From positions 310,001 to 374,000 of the forward strand of contig CBDCZY010000010.1 in the NCBI GenBank assembly GCA_965224745.1: a DNA stretch of 64,000 nt, in the 5' to 3' direction. A program made the position numbers and the translations under genes. Under the pieces are notes generated by a model that did not search any database, was not told the origin of the DNA, and saw only the letters and a list, made by a program, of their open reading frames with translations. Each line of letters opens with the position of its first letter. Within the stretch, counting starts at the first letter, position 1. Positions 56,001 through 64,000 of the stretch are shown piece after piece. Source of the stretch: CBDCZY01 sp965224745 (GTDB lineage Bacteria; Pseudomonadota; Gammaproteobacteria; Methylococcales; Methylomonadaceae).

Positions 56001-56917
56001 AGCAATGCAATAGTAATTTTTTTGGAAAGGTTATTATCTACTTCTTTTAGTCTTGCAAAAGGCCACTCTGGGTAAAGTTGAGTTGATAAGAAATAAGGAA
56101 AGTTTTGATGTTTTTGGTGGTTGAGGATTTTGATTTGGGTAAGGTCTAACTTATATTCAGAAGCCATTCGGTCTAAAACGCCGGTGTTAACAGTGCCGGC
56201 ATCAGAGGAGCCTTCCAAAACTTCTCTAATCACTTTTTCTGGTGAGCCTTCAGTGAATTGTAAAGTGCTTAGGTCACGAAAAGGATCGATTCCTGATTGG
56301 ATTAGTGTTCCGTAAGCGGCTAAAAACCCACCAAGTGAATGTTCTTCAACAGCTGTTAAGCGTTTATGTCGTAAATCTGTTAAAGTTTTGATATCTGATC
56401 TATCTGCTCGAGTAAAGATAACGCCACCGATACTGGTTACCCTATGGTCTTGATTTAATCTAACCACTGTTGCAAGTCTGGTGATGCCATAAATACTTTG
56501 CAACTTGATGTAATGAGCAGAATTGGTAAAAACAAAATCTATTGTCTGTTTTTTAATAGAGGATTCTAACTCGCTATAACTTGACGGTGTAATTTTGAAA
56601 TGAATATCAGTTATTGCAGAATTTAAATAGTCTGAAACAGATTGCCATTCCTCCGAGGTTTTACTTTTGTTTCCGTTATTCAACACGCCAATATTGACTT
56701 GTGGTTTGAGTGGTGAAATGAATTCATTGGATGGAGTTGTTTCGGCCGAAACGGCTAGTCTGCAGTTGAGAACAGATATGATTAGAATGATAAAAATGAA
56801 AAAATACTGATGAGGGTTGATGCAAACCTGTTTCAGGGAAAATAAATTTGTCAGGAATAAAGTCCTGGTAGGGATTGGCATAAATGTAAAACGTATTGTC
56901 CTTTTAACGGTTTTCAT
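53036..56917 (-). CDS. PhnD-PAS-GAF-PAS-GGDEF-EAL signalling protein
   Basis: A 1293-aa membrane protein. The order is an N-terminal hydrophobic segment (about 38-57), a periplasmic PhnD-like phosphonate-binding domain (about 72-325), a TM helix (about 362-382), a coiled coil, PAS (about 450-560), GAF (about 570-730), PAS (about 735-850), then GGDEF and EAL domains. The GGDEF site reads SGDEF (938-942) and the EAL signature reads ETL (1070-1072, SAETLVRWQHP), with DDFGTGYSSL intact. It would sense a periplasmic ligand and adjust c-di-GMP. Either activity may be altered by the substitutions, though the catalytic Glu residues remain. Confidence 0.92.
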   Translation of the reverse strand: MKTVKRTIRFTFMPIPTRTLFLTNLFSLKQVCINPHQYFFIFIILIISVLNCRLAVSAETTPSNEFISPLKPQVNIGVLNNGNKSKTSEEWQSVSDYLNSAITDIHFKITPSSYSELESSIKKQTIDFVFTNSAHYIKLQSIYGITRLATVVRLNQDHRVTSIGGVIFTRADRSDIKTLTDLRHKRLTAVEEHSLGGFLAAYGTLIQSGIDPFRDLSTLQFTEGSPEKVIREVLEGSSDAGTVNTGVLDRMASEYKLDLTQIKILNHQKHQNFPYFLSTQLYPEWPFARLKEVDNNLSKKITIALLKQGFIVTENGEGYTWDVPQNYQPVLNLLKRLEVAPFNTPTKFGWRDVLAKYVNKFVTLIALAFLSALFIVAKMTNLNRSLKSSVQDLTSTKLALLESNETLEEKVLERTQVINRELTKQIQLQRDVAQREKRLLNERNKYQRLIENLQDNYFFYILDNQRKMTYVSPSIKSVLGFNPDAFIAAHQPFKKAVCHTPVGLSEETALANQNNTAFSLELQNKEGELQTLELSETPLLDEQTNEITSIEGIAHDITESHQSLTERTVRAEVLEQLATGASLENVLKLIVDNANKHMFRETTCIIALLDGGGKTFTSIIAPDCPSSFTDKINSLPVEYGAGSTGTAAATRKRVIIDNLSTHPFGKLLRGVAMQQGINACWSEPIISSQQKLLGVMDIYYQDEATPSHREIIWACNLTELAALAIEKKQLEQEIRLAAITFQTNDAIVITDHNAKILRVNEAFFRITGLSPKEIIGKNPNIFKADKDGDRYDNAFWKKLSKSSRLENESLNKHKDGSTFPVRQQHTAVNDRENRTSHFVIIFSDITQQKSVESKIKQLAYYDPLTNLPNRRLLISRLEKALSFSKRHKFFGALLFMDLDHFKKLNDTLGHHIGDELLKQVGRRIKRSLRKEDTAARLSGDEFIALLPGNFTDKIQATDHSLAVGNKILTTLRKEFKLGEHIHHITPSIGVTIFPSGNVKAQEFLKQADTAMYKAKEQGRNTICFFQPDMQVTLKERLDIEEDLKLALEKDHFQLYFQAQVNGASDLLSAETLVRWQHPKKGLLKPTDFIPIAEESGLILPIGEWIIEHACQQIKAWNDTNFNLPYLAVNVSPKQFHHPAFVSQITESINRNGIDASQLRLEITESLMLENIENTVKKMLELNSIGINLSIDDFGTGYSSLAYLKQLPVTQIKIDRSFIADIHTDPNDAIIVETILSMANHMKLDVIAEGVEKKEQFEFLQNKGCKKFQGFFYGLPMPMDEFKNRWVDGSSKLH

Positions 56918-56953
56918 CGCAAATTTGCGATTTATTATTCTTTGTTTTTTTCT

Positions 56954-57433
56954 TTAATCTCGGTAAGAATTGGCAGATTTGAACATCCACATTGCTAAAC
57001 CAGCTAATAATACCGAAGTGGCCATTAATAAGCCAACAGCAACGCTAGGAGTAGAGAAGTAGCTATCAACTCCATAGAAAACAGCAACGAGAGCAGATAG
57101 AGCAAAAACTAAAAAAACGCTACTCGCAGTGTAAAGTGCATAGATAGTGGAATGAGTTCTGTCACTGCTATTTTCTTTTTGGTCGGTTTGGTTAAGAATC
57201 GTTAATTTATCCTTTTTTTTCTTTTTTTTATTAATCTCTCGCATTTTTTCAGCTTGTTGTTTTTTATATAGAGTAATCCCTTTTTCTATACCTTGAGCAA
57301 TTAAACGGGTTTGTTCTTTGGATTGACCGGGTCGTTGAATGCTTTTCGCCATCAACATAGCTTCTTCTTTAAATAGGTGATGAGGCTTTTCCGGGCTATT
57401 GTTTGAGGTATTATTTTTCATAGCAGCATTCAA
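56954..57433 (-). CDS. DUF2956-type protein
   Basis: A 159-aa protein. The first part has the family core (MLMAKSIQRPGQSKEQTRLI, AQGIEKGITLYKKQQAEK) and a Lys-rich stretch, followed by two TM helices (about 99-120 and 128-152), giving a longer form than the soluble family members. Function unknown. The start may be at Met5 rather than Met1. Confidence 0.75.
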   Translation of the reverse strand: MNAAMKNNTSNNSPEKPHHLFKEEAMLMAKSIQRPGQSKEQTRLIAQGIEKGITLYKKQQAEKMREINKKKKKKDKLTILNQTDQKENSSDRTHSTIYALYTASSVFLVFALSALVAVFYGVDSYFSTPSVAVGLLMATSVLLAGLAMWMFKSANSYRD

Positions 57434-57662
57434 TGGGCTGAATAAGTATAACTTAAGTGGGTCAGTTTAACGCAAATGTACGGAATAAACAGTGTCGTAT
57501 CAGTTTTTCCCTGAGCCAATAAAACACTTGTATTTGGATAACTCATGATATGAGTTGGCATAGCTGGTTGGGCGGGTTCATTACTGCTAGGGAAGCAAGA
57601 TTCATTTTCACTACGCCACTGATAAAAAAAGAGATTTCAGCGACAATATGCATCAATTTAGA
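57434..57662. other. short intergenic region
   Basis: No gene or clear regulatory element is seen between the DUF2956 and deaminase genes. Confidence 0.3.
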
Positions 57663-58133
57663 TTAGTAAGGTATTTTTTTATCCATGTTTACCCATAGCT
57701 TTAATGGTTGTTGGGAGTTTGTTGTTCGAAGCTCCTCCATAGGAATAGCGCGCTGGCCGGGTGCAAGAGCAAGTTGTTGGTATATGAATTCATCATCAAA
57801 GCCGGCAGCAGCGGCATCGTTACGATTGCTTGAAAAAAAAACGCGATCCAATCTTGCCCAATATATAGCTGCTAGACACATCGGGCATGGTTCGCAACTT
57901 GAATATAAAATACAACCTTTCAGTTGAAAGGAATTCAAGTTCGAGCATGCTGAGCGGATGGCATTTATTTCTGCATGAGCGGTAGGATCGTTGCCATAAG
58001 TCACAGTGTTGACCCCAGTGGCAACAATCTGTTGACCTTTTACGATCAAAGCCCCAAAAGGGCCGCCTTGAGAGGCTGTTACGTTATCACAAGCTAATTG
58101 TTCGGCATGTTGTAAAAATGTTTGATCCATCAA
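57663..58133 (-). CDS. nucleoside/guanine deaminase family protein
   Basis: A 156-aa zinc deaminase. Zinc ligands and the proton-shuttling Glu are in TAHAEINAIR (His53, Glu55) and SSCEPCPMCLA (Cys83, Cys86). The length and C-terminal tail fit guanine deaminases of the GuaD type more than tRNA adenosine deaminase, but the substrate is not certain. It begins 3 nt after metA ends in the same direction, so both may share a transcript. Confidence 0.88.
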   Translation of the reverse strand: MMDQTFLQHAEQLACDNVTASQGGPFGALIVKGQQIVATGVNTVTYGNDPTAHAEINAIRSACSNLNSFQLKGCILYSSCEPCPMCLAAIYWARLDRVFFSSNRNDAAAAGFDDEFIYQQLALAPGQRAIPMEELRTTNSQQPLKLWVNMDKKIPY

Positions 58134-58136
58134 TGG

Positions 58137-59201
58137 TTACAAGTCGAGAGGGTTTTCTGGATTAATATGAGCCATAAAAGGAATTCTTCGATCCTGATGG
58201 GTCGTATGATAGATTTTACCTAACCAGTTGTTAAATACTGCTTTGGCCGTATCACGCCAAGTATTGTCCAAATAGGGCAATACACTGGATTGAGGGAAGT
58301 CAGCGATTGTTTTCCCCTGCTTTTTTCCGGCCATAACAACAGCTCTATACTCATTAAGAATGGCAGATGCCTGGTGGTTAAAATAATGCTCAGGGAAAGG
58401 AGGGTACTTTTCGATTTCGTTGGCCATGTAACGAATAATCTCACGTTTATATTCTTTTAGCAGGCTGATATGGTCATATTCAGGGTGCCCTTGAAAAAAA
58501 ACAACTCTAAAACCATCAGGACTGACGGCAAGGTGGGTGCCTGCTTCTTGGCTGGTCGCTAAAACAGTGAGTCCAACCCGTTCCAGATCTGCTTGGAAAA
58601 TTTCATTATATCTCGAGTGAGGAACATCGAATCGAGTGTTTATATCAGCGACTAAAGGATGTTGGCGGTGCCTAACACGATGCGGGTAAACACCCCAACG
58701 TTTTGTCGTTTGAGGTTTTCTAACGATGCCATAATCATATTGGATTAAAGCATGAGTGGCTAAGCAAGAGCACATAATTGAGGTAACATTTTTTTTTGCC
58801 CAGTCAAAAACTTCAGTGAGGGGGGTCCAAAAAGGCTCTTCTTGTAATCGGTCGTGGGTAACGTTTGCTCCGCTGATGATCAGGCCGTCAAGTCCTTCAT
58901 CCTTAATTTTATTAAAAGGTTCGTAATTTTTCTTTAAATATTCCGTTGCATCTGCGCTGTGTTCCAAACCATCAATGGTAAAAGGATGTAAGTGAAACTG
59001 GACGATTTGGTTACTGGCGCTAATTAACCGAAAGAATTGGCGCTCGGTTGCTTCAATTGCGCTATCAGGCATCATATTGAGCAAGCCAATATGTAGTTCT
59101 CGAATATCCTGGTGCGTTGCTTGCTCTGGCGTTAGGATATTCTGACCTTCTTCACGAAGACGTCGAAATGTTTTGAGAGGGCTATGAGCTACCAGTGGCA
59201 T
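58137..59201 (-). CDS. metA: homoserine O-succinyltransferase
   Basis: A 354-aa MetA-family protein of the longer type known from Thiobacillus-like bacteria (MPLVAHSPLKTFRRLREEGQ, IRELHIGLLNMMPDSAIE). The acyl-enzyme Cys is most likely C146 in CSCLATHAL, with His in FFQGHPEYD and the following Glu completing the centre. It activates homoserine for methionine synthesis; succinyl rather than acetyl donor is assumed from the family and not provable here. Confidence 0.9.
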   Translation of the reverse strand: MPLVAHSPLKTFRRLREEGQNILTPEQATHQDIRELHIGLLNMMPDSAIEATERQFFRLISASNQIVQFHLHPFTIDGLEHSADATEYLKKNYEPFNKIKDEGLDGLIISGANVTHDRLQEEPFWTPLTEVFDWAKKNVTSIMCSCLATHALIQYDYGIVRKPQTTKRWGVYPHRVRHRQHPLVADINTRFDVPHSRYNEIFQADLERVGLTVLATSQEAGTHLAVSPDGFRVVFFQGHPEYDHISLLKEYKREIIRYMANEIEKYPPFPEHYFNHQASAILNEYRAVVMAGKKQGKTIADFPQSSVLPYLDNTWRDTAKAVFNNWLGKIYHTTHQDRRIPFMAHINPENPLDL

Positions 59202-59231
59202 AGTAAAGGGAAATAAGACAAATTAAAATTA

Positions 59232-60074
59232 TTATGATTTGCGAATGGCTGAAGCTATCATATCAATGAAATCTTTTTCATTACTAGCTTCTGCTGCTTC
59301 GTCTGCATCAATAATATAACCATATTGTTCCGCAATATGCTGATAATTGGGAAGTCTGGATCGAAAAAGTTCGGGAAACACCCAACTTACAAAATCGTCT
59401 GGAGGAACTTGCTGAATGTCTTGATAGACGTTGGTGTCCATATATTCAGCTAATTTTTGATCCAGAAATTGTTGCGGATAATACAGTGGTTTGGGTGTTT
59501 GTTTGGCTCTCTCGATAATGGTTTTTTCGAGGGCAGGGGAGGCCTTCAAATAAATGATAAGGGTGTGCTGAGCAAGAAGTTCTAAGGTTGCGGGATCATT
59601 CAGCTCACAAACGCTGCCGCCTGCATCGTTGATGAAGTGCTTGTAGCCGTAGATATTTTCAGCTTTAAGAATGAATTCCGGCACATCTCTCATCGCAGCA
59701 GTTTCAGCGCTATGGTGCAGTTTTTGGCGTTGTATGAAGGCTTGGTAGCTTAACCCTCCCTGTTCTGTATTACCTATTTTCCCAAGAAAACTTGAAACAG
59801 GCGCTAGGTTTTCGACGGTAATATTGCTGCAAATATAGATGGAGTCCGACAGTAACAGATTCCTTAAGAAAGGAACGTCCATGGCCTGCTGTTTGATATT
59901 GTCCAGGATGGCTTCTTCTAGATATTTGGTGCCAATCCTATAGTCGCCGGAGTAATGAAACCAGCGATCCTTGGGCAGTTTGTTTGCCAGAGTTGTTTTG
60001 CCAGTCCCCGACATTCCCAGCAATGTTATGGACTTGGACTCCCAGTCCAGAAACTCCTGGGCATTCATTTTCAT
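59232..60074 (-). CDS. P-loop NTPase of unknown function
   Basis: A 280-aa protein with the Walker A motif GMSGTGKT at 20-27 and a kinase-like layout: HYSGDYRIGTKYLEEAI as a possible substrate segment and LIIYLKASPALEKTIIERA as a lid-like region. It resembles nucleoside/shikimate-kinase-fold proteins, but I cannot assign a substrate. It is 30 nt upstream of metA on the same strand and 21 nt downstream of the DUF6763 gene, so the three probably form an operon. Confidence 0.7.
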   Translation of the reverse strand: MKMNAQEFLDWESKSITLLGMSGTGKTTLANKLPKDRWFHYSGDYRIGTKYLEEAILDNIKQQAMDVPFLRNLLLSDSIYICSNITVENLAPVSSFLGKIGNTEQGGLSYQAFIQRQKLHHSAETAAMRDVPEFILKAENIYGYKHFINDAGGSVCELNDPATLELLAQHTLIIYLKASPALEKTIIERAKQTPKPLYYPQQFLDQKLAEYMDTNVYQDIQQVPPDDFVSWVFPELFRSRLPNYQHIAEQYGYIIDADEAAEASNEKDFIDMIASAIRKS

Positions 60075-60095
60075 GGGTTGCGGAAATTAATAAGT

Positions 60096-60401
60096 TCAGC
60101 GATCATCAAGTATCGACGAGAGGTCAAAATTATCTTTATCAATGTCATGGGTATCAGGGTCGCTATAGCCTAAGTCATCCAGCTCAATCGCTCCATATGG
60201 AGCCGACCAATCTTCCGGGGCTTCGATGAAATCAAACGTTGACTCATACCAGCTTTCATTATCATAGTCACCAATATCACCGTTTTGATATTGCACATCA
60301 ATGGTATCAGACTTTTCGTCTATAGCGATTACTTTGAAAGTTAAGTTATTTTCGACATCTTTATACCAGTTGCCGATGACTGGGTCTGTAATTGTAGCCA
60401 T
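60096..60401 (-). CDS. DUF6763-type small acidic protein
   Basis: A 101-aa very acidic protein with the pattern PVIGNWYKDVENNLTFKVIA, DVQYQNGDIGDYD and LDDLGYSDPD that I associate with DUF6763. Function unknown. The ATG has AAGGAAG upstream. First gene of a likely operon with the P-loop protein and metA. Confidence 0.75.
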   Translation of the reverse strand: MATITDPVIGNWYKDVENNLTFKVIAIDEKSDTIDVQYQNGDIGDYDNESWYESTFDFIEAPEDWSAPYGAIELDDLGYSDPDTHDIDKDNFDLSSILDDR

Positions 60402-60720
60402 AGTTTCTTCCTTTAATCTATATCTAAGACTTTTAATAACTTATTAAATACGTAATATCAAACAAAAGCTAAGATTTTGTGACACAACGAATGTTTAAGT
60501 GGACTGTTAAGTTGTCATACTGTCGAGTAAGTAAAAGTTATGTGGGTGTTCTATTGTTACTAAATTGTTTGGGTGCTTCCTCTTTCCTTAAAAAATATCA
60601 GGACAAACCTAAATACATGTGAAACTGAAGTCTGAAAAGACCATATTTAGCTATCATTGTCAATAGAAATAACGGTGCAAACTTTCATAGCCTTGAAGAC
60701 TGACTGGTAGTTGAATTTAT
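60402..60720. other. 319-bp intergenic region
   Basis: No gene is supported. It is AT-rich and must hold the promoter of the DUF6763 operon; no clear -35/-10 pair or terminator stands out. Confidence 0.35.
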
Positions 60721-61461
60721 TCAACTTTTTCGAGCTCTAGCTGGAACCCATATATCAACTCGTTGAATACCTGCTTTAAGGATGGTGTTTGAGAGTTCGT
60801 TAACGGTTGCTCCGGTTGTCATAACATCATCTACAATGGCTACATGCCGTGCTTGCAAAGGTTTTTTTTGACTAAACGCGCGACGCATATTCTTTGTTCT
60901 TTTGCTCGCTGGTAAGGCAGACTGCACTTGTGTAGGTTTATGCTTTTCAATCGCGGTAAGGGCCAAAGGGACATGCAGAATGTTTGAAATTATTTTTGCA
61001 ATTTCTATCGCTTGATTAAATCCTCTCTGGTGGTATCTTTTTATGTGCAATGGAACCGGAATAATATAATCGGGTAACTCCGCGTGTTCTTTCAGGTGTT
61101 GAGCCAGTAAATTACCCAGTATTGTAGCGCAACATAATTGTGACTGATATTTTAGAGTGAGAACTAAATATTTGATGACACCATCATATAAAAATGGCGC
61201 GTAAGTAGTATTAAAATAAGGGGGGTTTTTTTGACAAATACCACAAACCAGCAATGATTCAGAGGCTGTTTCCATCGGTTCGCCACATTGGTGGCAACTG
61301 GTGTGATTTAACTGAATTGAATTATGGCAATGTTCGCATAAATCTTGCTTACCCTTTCCCAAGTGACCGCACAATACACATTTAGGAGGCAGTAGGTATT
61401 GTTGTATACTATCCAGCCAATGGTTAACTAAGTTGCTTGGTTTTGGTTGACAACTTATCAC
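60721..61461 (-). CDS. comF: ComF-family phosphoribosyltransferase-like protein
   Basis: A 246-aa protein. An N-terminal zinc-ribbon-like part has three CxxC pairs (CVLCG, CEHCH, CHQCGEP, then CGIC). The C-terminal phosphoribosyltransferase domain shows the PRPP loop VAIVDDVMTTGATVNEL and QRGFNQAIEIAK. ComF is linked to natural transformation in other bacteria, with an unproven role in handling incoming DNA. It is divergent from bioB, 40 bp apart, an arrangement common in Gammaproteobacteria. Confidence 0.93.
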   Translation of the reverse strand: MISCQPKPSNLVNHWLDSIQQYLLPPKCVLCGHLGKGKQDLCEHCHNSIQLNHTSCHQCGEPMETASESLLVCGICQKNPPYFNTTYAPFLYDGVIKYLVLTLKYQSQLCCATILGNLLAQHLKEHAELPDYIIPVPLHIKRYHQRGFNQAIEIAKIISNILHVPLALTAIEKHKPTQVQSALPASKRTKNMRRAFSQKKPLQARHVAIVDDVMTTGATVNELSNTILKAGIQRVDIWVPARARKS

Positions 61462-61501
61462 ATGAATTTCTTTAGCCAGTTTTTTATTTTAGGAGTGAAT
61501 A

Positions 61502-62509
61502 ATGACAAATCATCTTGTGCTTAGCTCTTCTTCAGTTCCGTCAGGTGCTAGCCAGTCAATACGCCATGATTGGGCTTTGAACGAAGTAGAAGTGTTGTTT
61601 GATTTGCCTTTTAACGATTTACTTTATCGTGCCCATTCAGAACATCGCTTGTATTTTAATCCAAATCAAGTCCAGATGAGTAGTTTATTGAGTATTAAAA
61701 CAGGCGCTTGTTCGGAGGACTGTGCTTACTGCCCGCAAAGCGTCAGGCATGATACCTCGTTAGAAAATGAAGCCTTGATGTCTGTTCAAGAAGTTTTGGC
61801 CTCTGCCAAACGTGCTAAGGATCATGGGGCTTCGAGATTTTGTATGGGAGCCGCTTGGCGCAGACCAAAAAATAAGGATATCGATGTCGTGGTTGAAATG
61901 ATTGAAGAAGTCAAACAACTCGGTATGGAGACCTGCGTTACTTTAGGCATGTTGACGGATCAACAAGCGTCAAGGCTGCAAGCTTGTGGTCTTGATTATT
62001 ACAATCATAACCTGGATACATCAGAAGAGTTTTATTCTGAAATTATAACGACTAGAACTTATCAAGATAGGCTAGATACCCTTGAACGAGTCCGCAGTGT
62101 TGGCATCAATGTTTGTTGCGGAGGCATCGTTGGTATGGGTGAAAGTAATACTGATCGAGCTAAAATGCTTATTACTTTGGCTAATATGGCAAAGCATCCG
62201 GAGAGTGTGCCGATTAACATGTTAGTGCAAGTGGAAGGAACTCCACTGATGGGAACAGATCAACTGGATCCTATTGTTTTTGTAAAAATGATCGCTGTGA
62301 CGAGAATATTGATGCCACAATCAAGAGTCAGGTTATCAGCGGGTAGAACTGATATGAGCGATGAAATGCAGGCGCTCTGCTTCTTTGCCGGAGCCAACTC
62401 GATTTTTTATGGTGAAAAGTTACTAACAACCGATAATCCTTTAGCCAATCAAGACAAACAACTTTTTAAGCGGTTGGGTTTGCAGTTTGATAGTCAATCA
62501 CATGCCTAA
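61502..62509 (+). CDS. bioB: biotin synthase
   Basis: A 335-aa radical SAM enzyme inserting sulphur into dethiobiotin. Cys70, Cys74 and Cys77 (CSEDCAYCPQS) bind the AdoMet cluster; further ligands for the 2Fe-2S cluster are in ETCVTLGM, INVCCGGIVG and an Arg in RVRLSAGR. AGGAGTG precedes the ATG. Its stop overlaps the bioF start by 8 nt. Confidence 0.97.
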   Translation: MTNHLVLSSSSVPSGASQSIRHDWALNEVEVLFDLPFNDLLYRAHSEHRLYFNPNQVQMSSLLSIKTGACSEDCAYCPQSVRHDTSLENEALMSVQEVLASAKRAKDHGASRFCMGAAWRRPKNKDIDVVVEMIEEVKQLGMETCVTLGMLTDQQASRLQACGLDYYNHNLDTSEEFYSEIITTRTYQDRLDTLERVRSVGINVCCGGIVGMGESNTDRAKMLITLANMAKHPESVPINMLVQVEGTPLMGTDQLDPIVFVKMIAVTRILMPQSRVRLSAGRTDMSDEMQALCFFAGANSIFYGEKLLTTDNPLANQDKQLFKRLGLQFDSQSHA

Positions 62510-63671
62510 TCCCTGGACTGACTTACGAACAAATCTAATCAAGATAAAACAGCAAGGGCTATATCGACAACGTAACATTATTGAAAGCGCTGAAGGTATT
62601 CGTATCAAAGTCCAGGGTAAAACCCTGGTCAATTTTTGTAGTAACGATTACCTTGGGTTAGCGCAAGACAGCGATATCAAAAAAGCTTTCCAGAGAGCTA
62701 TAGACCACTACGGGGTAGGGAGTGGTTCGGCCCATTTGGTCTCAGGACACCACTATGTACACCAGTCTTTGGAAGAAGCTCTAGCTGCGTTTACAGGACG
62801 AGAGCGGGCGTTAGTTTTTTCTACTGGCTATATGGCCAATTTAGGTGTCATTACTGCATTAATGGGGAAGGGTGACGCGGTCTTTGAAGATCGTTTAAAT
62901 CATGCCTCATTAATCGATGGGGGGCTCCATAGCGGGGCACTTTTTAAGCGGTTTCGACATGGCGATATCGAACACTTAGAGCAACGACTGACAGTCTCGA
63001 AGGCATCCAGAAAGCTTATCGTCTCCGACGGTATTTTCAGCATGGATGGCGATGCTGCACCCTTAAAAGAACTCGCTGAAACAGCTCGCTGTCATGATGC
63101 TTATTTGATGGTTGATGATGCTCACGGCTTGGGCGTTTTAGGTAAGGAAGGTAAAGGAACGCTACAAAGCCAACGATGCAGTGTTGACGATGTGCCTATT
63201 TTGATGGGTACATTTGGGAAGGCGTTTGGAACCTTTGGCGCTTTTATAGCGGGAGCTGAGGTATTAATCGAAACTTTACTGCAAACAGCAAGAACTTATA
63301 TTTATACCACAGCTTTGCCTCCAGCTTTAGCGGTCGCTACCGAGACCAGCTTAGTCAAGGTTATTCATGAAGACTGGCGGCGTGAGAAGTTGCAGCTATT
63401 GATTAATCAATTTAGGGCAGGAGCTTCACAATTAGGACTTGCTGTAACGGACTCGTGCAGCCCTATCCAACCCATTGTGGTGCAGGATTGTATGAAAGCT
63501 GTAAAAATGAGCGAAGCTTTACAGCAACAAGGTTTTTTCGTTGCCGCAATTAGACCGCCAACCGTACCTGTCAACAGCTCCAGACTAAGAATTACGCTAT
63601 CAGCCTTGCATCAAGAATCTGATGTCAACCAATTGCTGGATGCGCTTGACCAAGCTAATTTGCAAGCTTAA
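62502..63671 (+). CDS. bioF: 8-amino-7-oxononanoate synthase
   Basis: A 389-aa PLP enzyme condensing pimeloyl-ACP with alanine. I take the ATG at 62502 (MPNPWTDLRTNLIKIKQQGL), coupled to the bioB stop. The PLP Lys is K240 in MGTFGKAFGTFGAF; LVSGHHYVHQSLEEALAAFT and VDDAHGLGVLG are conserved blocks. Second gene of the bioBFH run. Confidence 0.97.
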   Translation: MPNPWTDLRTNLIKIKQQGLYRQRNIIESAEGIRIKVQGKTLVNFCSNDYLGLAQDSDIKKAFQRAIDHYGVGSGSAHLVSGHHYVHQSLEEALAAFTGRERALVFSTGYMANLGVITALMGKGDAVFEDRLNHASLIDGGLHSGALFKRFRHGDIEHLEQRLTVSKASRKLIVSDGIFSMDGDAAPLKELAETARCHDAYLMVDDAHGLGVLGKEGKGTLQSQRCSVDDVPILMGTFGKAFGTFGAFIAGAEVLIETLLQTARTYIYTTALPPALAVATETSLVKVIHEDWRREKLQLLINQFRAGASQLGLAVTDSCSPIQPIVVQDCMKAVKMSEALQQQGFFVAAIRPPTVPVNSSRLRITLSALHQESDVNQLLDALDQANLQA

Positions 63672-64000
63672 TGGGTAACCCTCATTATGATGTTGACGGT
63701 CGTGGTGCGTCACTGGTATTGCTCTCAGGTTGGGGAATGCACCATGGGGTTCTCAGCGGTCTATCCCAACAATTGAAAGAGCATTACCAAGTCATTCTTA
63801 TCGATTTACCTGGACATGGGCGAAGCGATACTATCGATCCTTACACTTCGGAAACAGTCATTGCAGCTATTTTAGCGGAAGCGCCAACAGAACCTTGTTG
63901 TTGGATTGGTTGGTCACTAGGAGGAAACCTGGCATTGGAAATTGCCAGTCGTTATCCAAATCGAGTTAGTGCATTGTGCCTGATGGCTTGTAATCCTTGT
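63671..64000 (+). CDS. bioH: pimeloyl-ACP methyl ester esterase, 3' end outside the window
   Basis: The first 110 codons of an alpha/beta-hydrolase. LLSGWGMHHGV and the nucleophile elbow GWSLGG (Ser82) identify BioH, which removes the methyl group from pimeloyl-ACP methyl ester to end the BioC-dependent pathway. The ATG overlaps the bioF stop (TAATG). The catalytic Asp and His lie beyond the window. Confidence 0.93.
   Translation, partial: MGNPHYDVDGRGASLVLLSGWGMHHGVLSGLSQQLKEHYQVILIDLPGHGRSDTIDPYTSETVIAAILAEAPTEPCCWIGWSLGGNLALEIASRYPNRVSALCLMACNPC

Overview
The window looks like a chromosomal segment of a gammaproteobacterial methylotroph, most likely a methanotroph of the Methylococcales. 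This is inferred from a complete pqqABCDE set (the cofactor of methanol dehydrogenases), Gammaproteobacteria-type housekeeping genes (hda, purM with a DUF2066 partner, DUF2069, DUF2956, bioBFH), a pyrophosphate-energised ion pump, and a broken ATP-grasp gene of the kind found in tetrahydromethanopterin C1 clusters. The DNA is moderately AT-rich. No rRNA, tRNA or CRISPR array was found.

Layout. 1-9.0 kb: the end of a TPR protein, a HupE/UreJ-like membrane protein carrying an EF-hand, a DUF2235 hydrolase, two adjacent paralogous di-haem c-type cytochromes, a secreted cysteine-repeat protein and a DUF5765-like membrane protein. 9.0-10.4 kb: transposase debris and a small secreted Cys-rich protein lying between copies of a 20-bp repeat. 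10.4-15.3 kb: hppA, then a cobalamin riboswitch in front of a TonB-dependent receptor. 15.5-24.7 kb: a ruined type III-like restriction-modification locus. The helicase/nuclease gene has two frameshifts and an amber codon. The methyltransferase gene is interrupted by an IS3-family element and cut off by an IS1-family element that itself contains an IS21-family element. Between them lies an apparently intact VapBC-like module with a duplicated antitoxin. 25.4-29.0 kb: a multi-PAS GGDEF-EAL protein. 29.2-37.5 kb: an accessory stretch with a lipoprotein, a dead ATP-grasp gene, a 170-bp MITE, an IS66-family element, a large Ca-binding-repeat surface protein and a second (AbrB/PIN) toxin-antitoxin pair.

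37.6-43.9 kb: a glycosyltransferase, then a co-directional minus-strand run pqqABCDE-wrbA-DUF2069-hda ending in a panE relic. An intrinsic terminator sits after pqqA, which fits high expression of the 24-aa precursor peptide relative to the enzymes. 44.2-50.5 kb: membrane and secreted proteins of unknown role, including one with three near-identical 98-aa repeats, two lipoproteins, and an IS630-family element inserted exactly at the stop codon of one of them. 50.7-64 kb: purM, DUF2066, a PhnD-PAS-GAF-PAS-GGDEF-EAL protein with altered GGDEF and EAL signatures, DUF2956, a purine/pyrimidine deaminase, homoserine O-succinyltransferase, a P-loop protein, DUF6763, comF, and the start of a bioB-bioF-bioH operon running off the right edge.

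I did not find a clearly new multi-gene system. The best leads are the layered decay of the restriction locus around a surviving toxin-antitoxin pair, the MITE placed just upstream of the dead ATP-grasp gene, the RTX/regulatory-domain/DUF1566 protein, the tandem-repeat secreted protein, and the riboswitch-controlled receptor.
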